8,025 bases of DNA from contig CATEWF010000047.1 in the NCBI GenBank assembly GCA_949527715.1, positions 1-8,025 of the forward strand, in the 5' to 3' direction. The position numbers were made by a program, and so were the translations under genes. Under the pieces are notes generated by a model. That model saw only the letters and a list, made by a program, of their open reading frames with translations, was not told the DNA's origin and ran no database searches. The first letter of the stretch is position 1. Each line of letters starts with the position of its first letter. Positions 1-7,453 of this stretch are shown in pieces. The stretch is from an uncultured Mycoplasmatota bacterium (GTDB lineage: Bacteria > Bacillota_I > Bacilli_A > Mycoplasmatales > Mycoplasmoidaceae).

Positions 1-1
1 T

Positions 2-82
2 AGAGATAGAAAATATTATATTCGTGAGCATAACAAGCAAGTTGAAAATGAAAAACAAAAATTTAATAAAAAAAGAAAATAA
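2..82 (+). CDS. C-terminal end of an upstream gene (partial, unknown function)
   Basis: The frame starting at base 2 is open to a TAA at 80-82 and gives 26 residues that are almost all charged or polar, ending in a basic tail (NKKRK). The stop lies 5 bases before a hairpin terminator, which is where a gene end is expected and favours this frame. The next frame (from base 3) is also open but runs into the hairpin to a TGA at 96-98, so it is less likely. The 5' part of the gene is outside the window. The charged tail suggests a soluble, possibly helical C-terminus, but nothing here identifies the product. From its place just upstream of the tape measure gene it may be another tail or virion protein; that is inference only. 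Confidence 0.5.
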   Translation, partial: RDRKYYIREHNKQVENEKQKFNKKRK

Positions 83-87
83 TTATG

Positions 88-118
88 TAAGGTACTGATT
101 ACAAAAGTCAGTACCTTA
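88..118 (+). terminator. Hairpin terminator after the upstream gene
   Basis: A perfect 11 bp inverted repeat is visible: TAAGGTACTGA (88-98) and TCAGTACCTTA (108-118), with a 9-base loop. It is followed by a T-rich stretch (TTATTTATTTAT) from 119. It sits 5 bases after the stop of the upstream gene and about 40 bases before the next ATG. This is the form of an intrinsic terminator, although the T tract is interrupted by A. The stem begins with AAGGTA and ends with TACCTT, like the hairpin at 7786-7810. Confidence 0.75.
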
Positions 119-159
119 TTATTTATTTATATAAATCTAAAAATATTAAAAATAGCAAA

Positions 160-3100
160 ATGCCAAGAACGCTTGATGACATATATGATAGACTTAGTAA
201 TTTACTTGATGCTATAAATAATGGCATTGGCAGAATTAGTGGTAACGGTAATCGTAATCCTTCAATTTCTGATGTAGATAAAATACTTAATGATTTTAGA
301 CAATCATTAGGTGATTTAACTGATAATTTAGATAAATATAATACTACTTTTGAAAAAGATATTATTGCTAATCAGGAGAAAAATGCAAAAGAAATTAATG
401 ACATAATTAAGCAACAAACTGATTTATTTAATCAATATATAAAATATCAAAAAGAACAAATAAAAAAACAACAAAAGATTTTAAATGATGTTAATGCTAC
501 AGAACAACAAAAAAAGGATGCTCAAAAGAAAATACACAGATACGAAAAACAAATAGATGATAAAAGACAAAGATTTAATGAAAAAGATGAAACAAAGGAA
601 GCAAAAGAACAAATAAACAAAAAAAGACGAGAAATAGTAGAAGACCAAGAAGACAAAAGACGTTTTAGAAATACAAAATATGGCAGAAATATTTCTAAAA
701 TAGAAGATATGGCTGGTAATGCCAGAATGTATGGCAAACAGATGCAGTCTATTGGTAATAAAATGGGTGGTAAATTTGGTAGTGAAATAAGTAAAACTGG
801 TGGTAAATTAACTAAATTTGCAGGCGCTTTAGGAAAAGCAGTACCTGTGATTGGATGGGTTATAACTGCATTACAACTTCTTGGTGATGCAGCAAAAGCA
901 GTTGCAGAAGCCGATGCAGAATTACAAGAAATTCAAAATGAACGTAATACTGCAAGAACCAATAGAAATATTGAACGTTCAAAAATAGACACTCAATCAT
1001 TAGTTGATGAATTACAGACAGCAACAGCAAAAGGACTTGCTTCATTCCAAACTGAAAGTAATTATGCTATTGGGCAACAGAATGTTGGTAATATGAAATC
1101 AATTGCTGCTGCTCAAGTTAGTACAAATGCGATTACAAATGGTTATAATGATGCTGCGTGGGATGCATTAAATCATATGTTGGATATTAATGCAGCACAA
1201 TCAAAAGTAAATCTTTCATATGAAGCAGAAAGTCAAAAAACAGAACGTGCAAATGCTTTAAAAGAATTAGAATTTCAAGGCAGACAAAGTGTACGTGAAG
1301 TTGATAAACGATTAGTGGATCAAGATTTACGAGAGAAAGAAACCGAATTAGATAAACGTGACAGAAATTATACGAGAGAACATCCGTTTGCAACAACTTT
1401 AAACAGAGCCGTTGGTTCTAGTACTAATTCGGATAAGATTTTTAATCCTGGTGGACAATCTTATGGTACAGTTGAATCGGCTAATAAAACTTCTATTGAA
1501 ACCGCAGTTACTATGGGTACGATAGAAAGTATACCATTAGTCGGTGGTTTAGTATCTCCTTTTACAGATGCAGCATATACAAAACAAGATACTTTAGCAA
1601 AACAAAAATTAGTAAATGAAAGAAACACATTAAATTCCCAAAAAGCATTAGCAGAAAATATTTCTGAATTAAGTGTTACAATGAAAACATCTACTAATGA
1701 ACTCGCAGACTCATATACAGATGCTGCTAAAACTATTGCAGAAGCCGCCATTGATACTCAAAATACCATTGATAAGACATATGCTCAATTTGCAAGAACC
1801 ATTGAAAATTGGACGTTAAACTTTGAAAAAATTGCATTGGATTCCGCTGCAAGTAAAGGTTTAACGACAAATAATCAAAATGGCTCATATAGTAAATTTA
1901 TGAATCAAACGACCAGAACGTTATCTAAATGGGGATTGAATGAGCAAGATGTTATTCAAATGCAGAATGCCTATGGTCAAGGAACTGGCAGAAGTATTAT
2001 CGGGGATGAAACAAGTATGAATAAAACGGCTGCCTTTGGAAAATACTTGGGTGATAACAATTTAGCCGTAGAACTATCAAATTCTACTGAAATTTTTAAT
2101 ATGGGAATGAGTACCACAATGGATTTAATGTGGGATATGACTAAAAAAGTTAATAAAATGGGTCTTGATGGACGTAAATATATGAAAGACATGACCCAAA
2201 ATTTAAAGATGGCACAAAAATATAACTTCAAAAATGGTGTACAGGGAATGATGAATATGGCAAAATGGGCGCAAAGTGTCCGTTATGATATGAACAAATT
2301 ACCTGCATTATTAGAAGATATTTTGGGTGGTGGTCTTGAAGGTATTATAGAAAAAGGTGCTAAATTACAAGTATTAGGCGGTGGTTTTGCTATGGGAGCA
2401 GACCCATTAGCAATGATGTATGAAGCGATGGAAGACCCAGATTCATTAGCAAAACGTATCAATGCAATGACAGAAGGTATGGGTAAATTTGACAGCAAAA
2501 CAGGTCAAGTTAAATTTAATGGAATGGAACAACGACAACTTCAATTATTAGCCCAATATACAGGGCAGTCGTTAGATGACGTTAAAAACCAAGCCTCATA
2601 TAAAATAAAAAATGAAAAAATGGGTCATCTTATCAGTAATGATTTAGATGAGGAACAACGTGCTTCATTAGTTAATAAAGCATATTATAAAGACGGTCAA
2701 TGGATGGTTAATGGTATTGATGGAAAACCTATGCAAGTATCACAAATTAATGACGAGAATATTGACCAAGTTCAAGCAGAAACTTTTGAAGGAACAGTTG
2801 AACAAGCATTAAGCAAAATTGTCGGTTATTTAGATATATCAAATGGATTATCAACAGAACAAAAGGCTGCTATATCAAATGGTTTTGTTGAAAATGGGGA
2901 ATATATCAAAAATCAAGAAGAAAGATTGGCTAAACAAGAAGAAGTATCACAAAATATAAATGAATGGGTCGAAAAAGTTTCATTATGGTCAGAACAAGCA
3001 ACTCAATCTTTTCAAGCAATACAAAATGATATAAAAACACCTGCCGAAACTGCTGCAACTGCCCTAATAGCAATACAACAATCTATGAATAATGTTCAAG

Positions 3101-3957
3101 AGAGTGTGTCTAAAATTGCTGAAAAATTAGGTACTGAAATTGAAAATGCAAAGTCTGGGAATGGTCAAATAAATTCAGAGGCTGGGAATGGTCAAATAAA
3201 TTCAGAGGCTGAAAGTGCTTGGGAGTGGTTTTTGGATGAAAGTAACGGAAATAATATTAAGAAGGTTAGAGATAAATTATCTGAATTAAAAGGTTACGAA
3301 GGACAAGATTTAGTTGACAAAGCAAAAGAAATAGAAGCCTTTAATACTGGATGGAATGATTTGTTAGATGCAATGGAAAATATGGGTATGATTTCCGATG
3401 ATGATATATCAAATCTAACACCAGATAACATTAAAGCAATGATGAAAGCCGCAGGTATCGAAGATGGTGTGCTTTCTTCAAACGGAAATTCTATGCTTAC
3501 TTCTGCCTCTAACATTACGCCCATTAATGATGGTTCTGTTCAATTAGCCAAATCAGACCCAAAAGATATGGCTTTATTTGCAAAAACAGGTGGTCCTTTT
3601 GATACATTGTTTAATGGTATATTTAGTAAAATAAATGAAGTTTCTAACATATTACCGAAAGCGTTAGATTATATTATGCCGTTTGATAAATTTATTAATG
3701 ATGTTTCCAATAACAAAGATACATCAAATAATGGAAATATCAAAATAGAAACAGTAAAAATAGAATTAAATGGAAAACTTGAATTGGAAAACAATGGAGT
3801 AAATATAGATATTATGAATGAAATCAAAAACAATCCAACATTATTAAGAACCTTATCTCAATTAATTTCTGAGAGTATCGAAAAAAATATAAATGGAGGC
3901 AAATCTACTTATACAGGTGGTATAACGGCACCAAGGTTTAAAGATACAAGTTTTTAA
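160..3957 (+). CDS. Probable phage tail tape measure protein (1265 aa)
   Basis: Probable tape measure protein, the extended protein inside the tail tube that sets tail length and is ejected at infection. Seen in the sequence: residues about 65-170 are rich in K, E, Q and R and look like a long coiled coil. A hydrophobic stretch at about 220-247 (around VPVIGWVITALQLL) and a shorter one at about 450-468 (IPLVGGLVSPF) resemble the membrane-active segments of tape measure proteins. Residues about 650-770 are methionine-rich, with a glycine-rich core near 733-749 (KLQVLGGGFAMGADP). A 9-residue tandem duplication lies near 1000. The C-terminus (about 1195-1250) has an alternating strand (IKIETVKIELNGKLEL) and then a helix. 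Size and place before baseplate genes fit the family. The ATG at 160 has an A-rich leader with no Shine-Dalgarno sequence. No enzymatic motif was recognised. It could instead be another large internal virion protein. Confidence 0.68.
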   Translation: MPRTLDDIYDRLSNLLDAINNGIGRISGNGNRNPSISDVDKILNDFRQSLGDLTDNLDKYNTTFEKDIIANQEKNAKEINDIIKQQTDLFNQYIKYQKEQIKKQQKILNDVNATEQQKKDAQKKIHRYEKQIDDKRQRFNEKDETKEAKEQINKKRREIVEDQEDKRRFRNTKYGRNISKIEDMAGNARMYGKQMQSIGNKMGGKFGSEISKTGGKLTKFAGALGKAVPVIGWVITALQLLGDAAKAVAEADAELQEIQNERNTARTNRNIERSKIDTQSLVDELQTATAKGLASFQTESNYAIGQQNVGNMKSIAAAQVSTNAITNGYNDAAWDALNHMLDINAAQSKVNLSYEAESQKTERANALKELEFQGRQSVREVDKRLVDQDLREKETELDKRDRNYTREHPFATTLNRAVGSSTNSDKIFNPGGQSYGTVESANKTSIETAVTMGTIESIPLVGGLVSPFTDAAYTKQDTLAKQKLVNERNTLNSQKALAENISELSVTMKTSTNELADSYTDAAKTIAEAAIDTQNTIDKTYAQFARTIENWTLNFEKIALDSAASKGLTTNNQNGSYSKFMNQTTRTLSKWGLNEQDVIQMQNAYGQGTGRSIIGDETSMNKTAAFGKYLGDNNLAVELSNSTEIFNMGMSTTMDLMWDMTKKVNKMGLDGRKYMKDMTQNLKMAQKYNFKNGVQGMMNMAKWAQSVRYDMNKLPALLEDILGGGLEGIIEKGAKLQVLGGGFAMGADPLAMMYEAMEDPDSLAKRINAMTEGMGKFDSKTGQVKFNGMEQRQLQLLAQYTGQSLDDVKNQASYKIKNEKMGHLISNDLDEEQRASLVNKAYYKDGQWMVNGIDGKPMQVSQINDENIDQVQAETFEGTVEQALSKIVGYLDISNGLSTEQKAAISNGFVENGEYIKNQEERLAKQEEVSQNINEWVEKVSLWSEQATQSFQAIQNDIKTPAETAATALIAIQQSMNNVQESVSKIAEKLGTEIENAKSGNGQINSEAGNGQINSEAESAWEWFLDESNGNNIKKVRDKLSELKGYEGQDLVDKAKEIEAFNTGWNDLLDAMENMGMISDDDISNLTPDNIKAMMKAAGIEDGVLSSNGNSMLTSASNITPINDGSVQLAKSDPKDMALFAKTGGPFDTLFNGIFSKINEVSNILPKALDYIMPFDKFINDVSNNKDTSNNGNIKIETVKIELNGKLELENNGVNIDIMNEIKNNPTLLRTLSQLISESIEKNINGGKSTYTGGITAPRFKDTSF
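3155..3211 (+). repeat. 27 bp in-frame tandem duplication in the tape measure gene
   Basis: Two exact 27-base copies lie at 3155-3181 and 3182-3208, and the match runs 3 bases into a third copy. Each copy encodes a 9-residue unit read as GNGQINSEA. The period is a multiple of three, so the frame is kept. It lies after the helical region that ends near residue 1000 and before a new acidic helical segment, so it probably forms a flexible linker. Because the copies are identical, the duplication looks recent. Confidence 0.9.
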
Positions 3958-3995
3958 TATTTTTAGAAGAAAAAATTTGTTTATTAGATTATATT

Positions 3996-4076
3996 TAGTA
4001 TATTATAGGTCCCTAGTGGACCTAGTATACTATAAATTATTTAATATATAATATTCTATAGTATACTAGTATAAAA
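3996..4076. promoter_or_regulatory. Cluster of TAGTATACTA palindromes in the 140 bp intergenic gap
   Basis: The gap 3958-4097 is the longest non-coding stretch here. It holds two perfect copies of the 10 bp palindrome TAGTATACTA (4023-4032 and 4059-4068). A one-mismatch copy (TAGTATATTA) lies at 3996-4005, and a half-matching copy (TAGTATAAAA) at 4067-4076. With flanks, the two perfect copies form a 13 bp inverted repeat (4022-4034 against 4057-4069). Repeated short palindromes just before a gene resemble operator sites for a dimeric regulator. They could also be folded RNA, a processing site or a recombination site. The low-complexity AT background raises the chance of coincidence, but two exact 10-mers so close are notable. 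Function is unknown. Confidence 0.5.
4007..4023. other. GC-richer hairpin between tape measure and baseplate genes
   Basis: AGGTCC (4007-4012) pairs with GGACCT (4018-4023) around the loop CTAGT. After an internal bulge the stem can be extended by TAGTATA (3996-4002) pairing with TATACTA (4026-4032). It is the only GC-rich patch in the gap. No T run follows it, so it is a poor intrinsic terminator. It may be a weak or attenuating terminator, an RNA processing or stability element, or part of the palindrome cluster. Confidence 0.5.
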
Positions 4077-4097
4077 ATAAAATAATATCTTATAAAG

Positions 4098-7000
4098 ATG
4101 GATTATAATAAAATAAATGATGATATATCTAATACAGATAGAAATAAAATTACAACGGCAGTAAACTTTGCGTATAAAACTATCGACACTCTTGCTTTAT
4201 ACGCAAGAGAAAAAAGTGATAGTGTAATTGATATGATTAGCAAAGTATCTCCTACTGAATTATGTAATTTTAATGTCAGAAATGGTATATACATGATGCG
4301 TTTAATGAAACTTAACCAAAAAGAGAAAGAAATAACATTAAATGCGTTGGGTATTGATGCTGTTACAAATGGTAATTCACACTCTATAACAAATACTGCT
4401 TTATCACCAAGTTATGCTGAAGGTATGAATTATAAAGATGAATTTGCTATTGAAACTCAAAAAAACAAATTAGATGGACATGAAGCAACCTTTACTACGA
4501 CATTAAGAGGAAATAGTAATCTAAAAACAACTAATTTATACCATGATGATAATTCTACTGGGGAAGAAGAATTTACTAACGAAGATAAAATAAAAACAAG
4601 TAATTTAAATAGTATTTTATATAAGACTAAAAAATTATTTAATCAACATAAGATAAATACTATCATTTCAAGATTTCATACAGACCCAACAACTCCTACT
4701 GATTCAAATGATACTTTAACATCTTATGGGCTTTCTCATGGTAGAAACTTATTAACAGGTAAAGCCGAGAGAAAAGGTGGAACATATAATAGAAATGGTT
4801 ATGATAATCCATATTGTCGAGTATGGACACACCATTATCAATATGATAGATTAAACAAAAGAATACGTCCATTTAATACTGAAGATGGAAAATATATTAC
4901 CCCAGAAGAATTTCATAAGTGGTTAAGTTTTAAAAACGACAAACAAGTAGTAGTTAATGGAAAAGAGCAAAAAGAATGGGGTTGGAAAGATGATACAAAT
5001 GGTTGGAAAAAATCTGTATTAGGAGAAAATGGATTTATAAATATCGTACCAAAATTTCAAGGAGGTGGTTCTTCAAATATTCATACTAAACAATGTATGT
5101 TTTCAATTGAAAATTTAGCGTGGAGAGATTATGATCCATATTCTTTTGAGAAAGCATTATCTTGGGAACAACGAGGACCTATGGGTGGTAGAATTATGTG
5201 GTTTCCGCCATATGGTATAAGTTTCAATGAAACGACTTCAACCAATTGGTCTAATAATACATTTATTGGAAGAGGTGAAGATGTTTATACTTACATAAAC
5301 ACCATTAGAAGTGGTACTTTGAATTTTATGATGGTTGTTGACCATCCATCTATAATTGATTATGTAAGTTGGGGTGGAAAAAATCAAGATGGTAATAAAA
5401 AAGTGTCAGATAATGATATTCATAGATTTTTCGCAGGCTGTGATGATGTTGCTGGACCAGATGGAAGTAATACTAATGGTGGTGTGTTAAGCGAATATGC
5501 TACACCTACACCATTAACAGATGAATATGTAGAAGTTGTAGAAAAAGAAATAAAAAAAGTAATACCACCTGAGTCTGAAATACCAGATACACCACCAATA
5601 GAAATTACATTTTATGTATTTTACCCTAATAATTATTCTGGCTATTATGACGAACCGAATAATGAAACTACAAAAGTAGAAGCCATACCATACCTACTAT
5701 ATGGTAAAGGTGCTCAAATGAAGCCTAATAATAGTGGAACTACTGATAGTTTACCATTAAATTTTGATGAAATCATTGAGAATAGTATTGGTCGTGGTTA
5801 TGAAATGGAAAAAGGTGGTAATGGAATGGAAAAAGGTGGTAATGAAATGGAAAAAGGTGGTAATGGAATCGGTAAGGTTGATAATAATTATGTTATTGGA
5901 ACTGAAAAAAGATGGTGGAATAGCAATATTGGAAATAAGTACGTACCTTCAAGAAATAGATTGTGGTGGTATCGTATTGATGGAGAATATAAAAATGAAA
6001 AAATTACAAGTTTAAAACAATTAAAAGGAACACCAAATGCTTTTATAAACTGTTATGACCAAAACTTACCACGAAAAGACTCATATGTTGATAGTAAAAG
6101 TCTTGGATTAAATAGTGATATAGATTCTGTAAAATCTGCTTTTACTGAAGAAAAAGATAATGAAAATTTATATACACTTGCAGAGGTAGCATATTTATTT
6201 GCTAATGATAATATAAAAAATATTATTAAAGATAATTCTTTGAATGTTAATTTACAGGAAAGAACTGAAGAGTTAGACGAAAAACTTAATAAAAATGGCT
6301 ATGAATTAAATAGTGTAATTGTTTCTGGATATTCAAATGAACATGGTAAGTCAATAACTGATGGTTTAAGAAAAGAAAGAAACAAAACGTTAGCCGAGAA
6401 TAGGGCAAATACTGTTAAGAAATGGTTAGAAGATATAAAACCTGAATGGAATGGTAAAATTACGGTTGGTGAAAACATCCCATCTCATGAAGTAGATACA
6501 AAAGATAAAACAAATGAAAGTGGTGATTCGGCTAAAAAATGGAGGTCAGCAAAAGTTGTAATGTTATTTACTTGCGAGAAATCTGAAAACTTATCTGATA
6601 CAAATCAAAAACCATCTACTGAGGAAAATCCGTCTGAATTTGTTGGTTTTAGTAAACATTATGATAACGTGAAAAAAATTTGGTATTATAAAAACGAAAA
6701 CGAAACAAGACCAGATTTTAAAGATAAACGATGGTTTTATAATGAAAAAGAAAATCAGTTTGAGTTAGAATATATAGATGGTGTGTACAATAGGACTTTA
6801 AATGTTTCTGGTTACATTCCAGATTTATCAAGATATAATATAGTTGAAAATAATAAAATCAGATATGACCAAGAATATCATTTTTTTAGAGCACTAAAGG
6901 AAAAAGACAGGATGACTTATGAAAAATTAATGGAAAAAATACAATATTTTAATCCTGCATATCATTCAATGACACCAGAAGGATTTAATGCAAGACTTAC

Positions 7001-7448
7001 GTTCTTGAATCAGTGTATGAGACAAGGCAATACTGTAAGCGCATCAGACAGAGGTGCAAAATCGGCTAATAACCTTGCTTTCGGAAGACCACCATATTGT
7101 GTATTACGTTTGGGTGATTTTTATAATCAAATGATTGTTATTGACAACATTTCAATAAATTATGACCCATTAGTATGGGATCTTAATGAAGAAGGTATTG
7201 GTGTAATGCCTTTAATAGCAAATATATCAATGTCATTTAAATTTATTGGTGGTGGTGATTTAGGCGGACCTGTAAGAAGGTTACAAAATGCAATGTCCTT
7301 CAACTATTATGCAAATGCAAGATTATATGATAATCGTGCTGATAGAGTGGAATATAATTGGGATGATAAAACAAATGGAGCAATTGACCACGATTTAGAT
7401 TTTGACAATAGTTATTTTTATACAACACAAAATAAAAGAGAAATTTAA
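4098..7448 (+). CDS. Large baseplate / tail-tube-associated protein with an embedded OmpA-like domain (1116 aa)
   Basis: Probable baseplate or tail-tube-initiating structural protein. Seen: residues about 360-417 carry a conserved-looking block (GGRIMWFPPYGISFNE, then W384, GRGEDVYTY and VVDHP) of a type I associate with phage tube/baseplate proteins. The C-terminal part has a second block (GRPPYCVLRLGDF at 996-1008, WDLNEEGIGVMP at 1027-1038, then FIGGGDLGGP and a tyrosine/asparagine-rich end) resembling tube-fold domains such as T4 gp48/gp54. Between them, residues about 690-830 match the OmpA C-terminal pattern: VSGYSNEHG (742-750), a helix with LAENRANTVKKWL (765-777), and RSAKVVMLF (816-824). 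A candidate first strand (ITFYVFY, 503-509) lies far upstream. A 7-residue repeat lies at 569-589. There is no signal peptide. The ATG at 4098 has an A-rich leader, and the stop is 5 bases before the next start, suggesting co-translation. The exact baseplate role is uncertain. Confidence 0.62.
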   Translation: MDYNKINDDISNTDRNKITTAVNFAYKTIDTLALYAREKSDSVIDMISKVSPTELCNFNVRNGIYMMRLMKLNQKEKEITLNALGIDAVTNGNSHSITNTALSPSYAEGMNYKDEFAIETQKNKLDGHEATFTTTLRGNSNLKTTNLYHDDNSTGEEEFTNEDKIKTSNLNSILYKTKKLFNQHKINTIISRFHTDPTTPTDSNDTLTSYGLSHGRNLLTGKAERKGGTYNRNGYDNPYCRVWTHHYQYDRLNKRIRPFNTEDGKYITPEEFHKWLSFKNDKQVVVNGKEQKEWGWKDDTNGWKKSVLGENGFINIVPKFQGGGSSNIHTKQCMFSIENLAWRDYDPYSFEKALSWEQRGPMGGRIMWFPPYGISFNETTSTNWSNNTFIGRGEDVYTYINTIRSGTLNFMMVVDHPSIIDYVSWGGKNQDGNKKVSDNDIHRFFAGCDDVAGPDGSNTNGGVLSEYATPTPLTDEYVEVVEKEIKKVIPPESEIPDTPPIEITFYVFYPNNYSGYYDEPNNETTKVEAIPYLLYGKGAQMKPNNSGTTDSLPLNFDEIIENSIGRGYEMEKGGNGMEKGGNEMEKGGNGIGKVDNNYVIGTEKRWWNSNIGNKYVPSRNRLWWYRIDGEYKNEKITSLKQLKGTPNAFINCYDQNLPRKDSYVDSKSLGLNSDIDSVKSAFTEEKDNENLYTLAEVAYLFANDNIKNIIKDNSLNVNLQERTEELDEKLNKNGYELNSVIVSGYSNEHGKSITDGLRKERNKTLAENRANTVKKWLEDIKPEWNGKITVGENIPSHEVDTKDKTNESGDSAKKWRSAKVVMLFTCEKSENLSDTNQKPSTEENPSEFVGFSKHYDNVKKIWYYKNENETRPDFKDKRWFYNEKENQFELEYIDGVYNRTLNVSGYIPDLSRYNIVENNKIRYDQEYHFFRALKEKDRMTYEKLMEKIQYFNPAYHSMTPEGFNARLTFLNQCMRQGNTVSASDRGAKSANNLAFGRPPYCVLRLGDFYNQMIVIDNISINYDPLVWDLNEEGIGVMPLIANISMSFKFIGGGDLGGPVRRLQNAMSFNYYANARLYDNRADRVEYNWDDKTNGAIDHDLDFDNSYFYTTQNKREI
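5802..5864 (+). repeat. Three tandem 21 bp units encoding (E/G)MEKGGN
   Basis: Three in-frame 21-base units lie at 5802-5822, 5823-5843 and 5844-5864. They differ only at the second base of the first codon (GAA or GGA) and encode EMEKGGN, GMEKGGN and EMEKGGN (residues 569-589). A degenerate fourth start (GIGKV) follows. The repeat falls in the segment between the candidate first strand and the rest of the OmpA-like domain. It is likely a flexible, expandable loop, and copy-number change by slippage would keep the frame. Confidence 0.92.
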
Positions 7449-7453
7449 TTTTT

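Noticed and set aside
3..98. Alternative frame at the window start ending in a TGA at 96-98
   Set aside because: It would end inside the terminator stem. The frame ending at 82 stops just before the hairpin and is the more likely gene end.
3976..4006. Possible Bacteroidota promoter (TTTG at 3976, TATATTAT at 3999) before the baseplate gene
   Set aside because: The -7 element matches TAnnTTTG poorly (it ends AT, not TG), and the whole gap is AT-rich, so the match is not better than chance.
522..4294. Several minus-strand reading frames of 60-96 codons opposite the two large genes
   Set aside because: All lie opposite well-supported coding sequence. They give leucine/isoleucine/serine-rich translations typical of the reverse strand of AT-rich genes, and have no promoters or gaps of their own.
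5764..6015. An 83-codon + strand reading frame overlapping the large baseplate gene
   Set aside because: It lies wholly inside the 1116-residue gene in another frame. Its low-complexity sequence (repeated MKWKKVV-like units) simply mirrors the 21 bp repeat, and no start signal or gap supports it.
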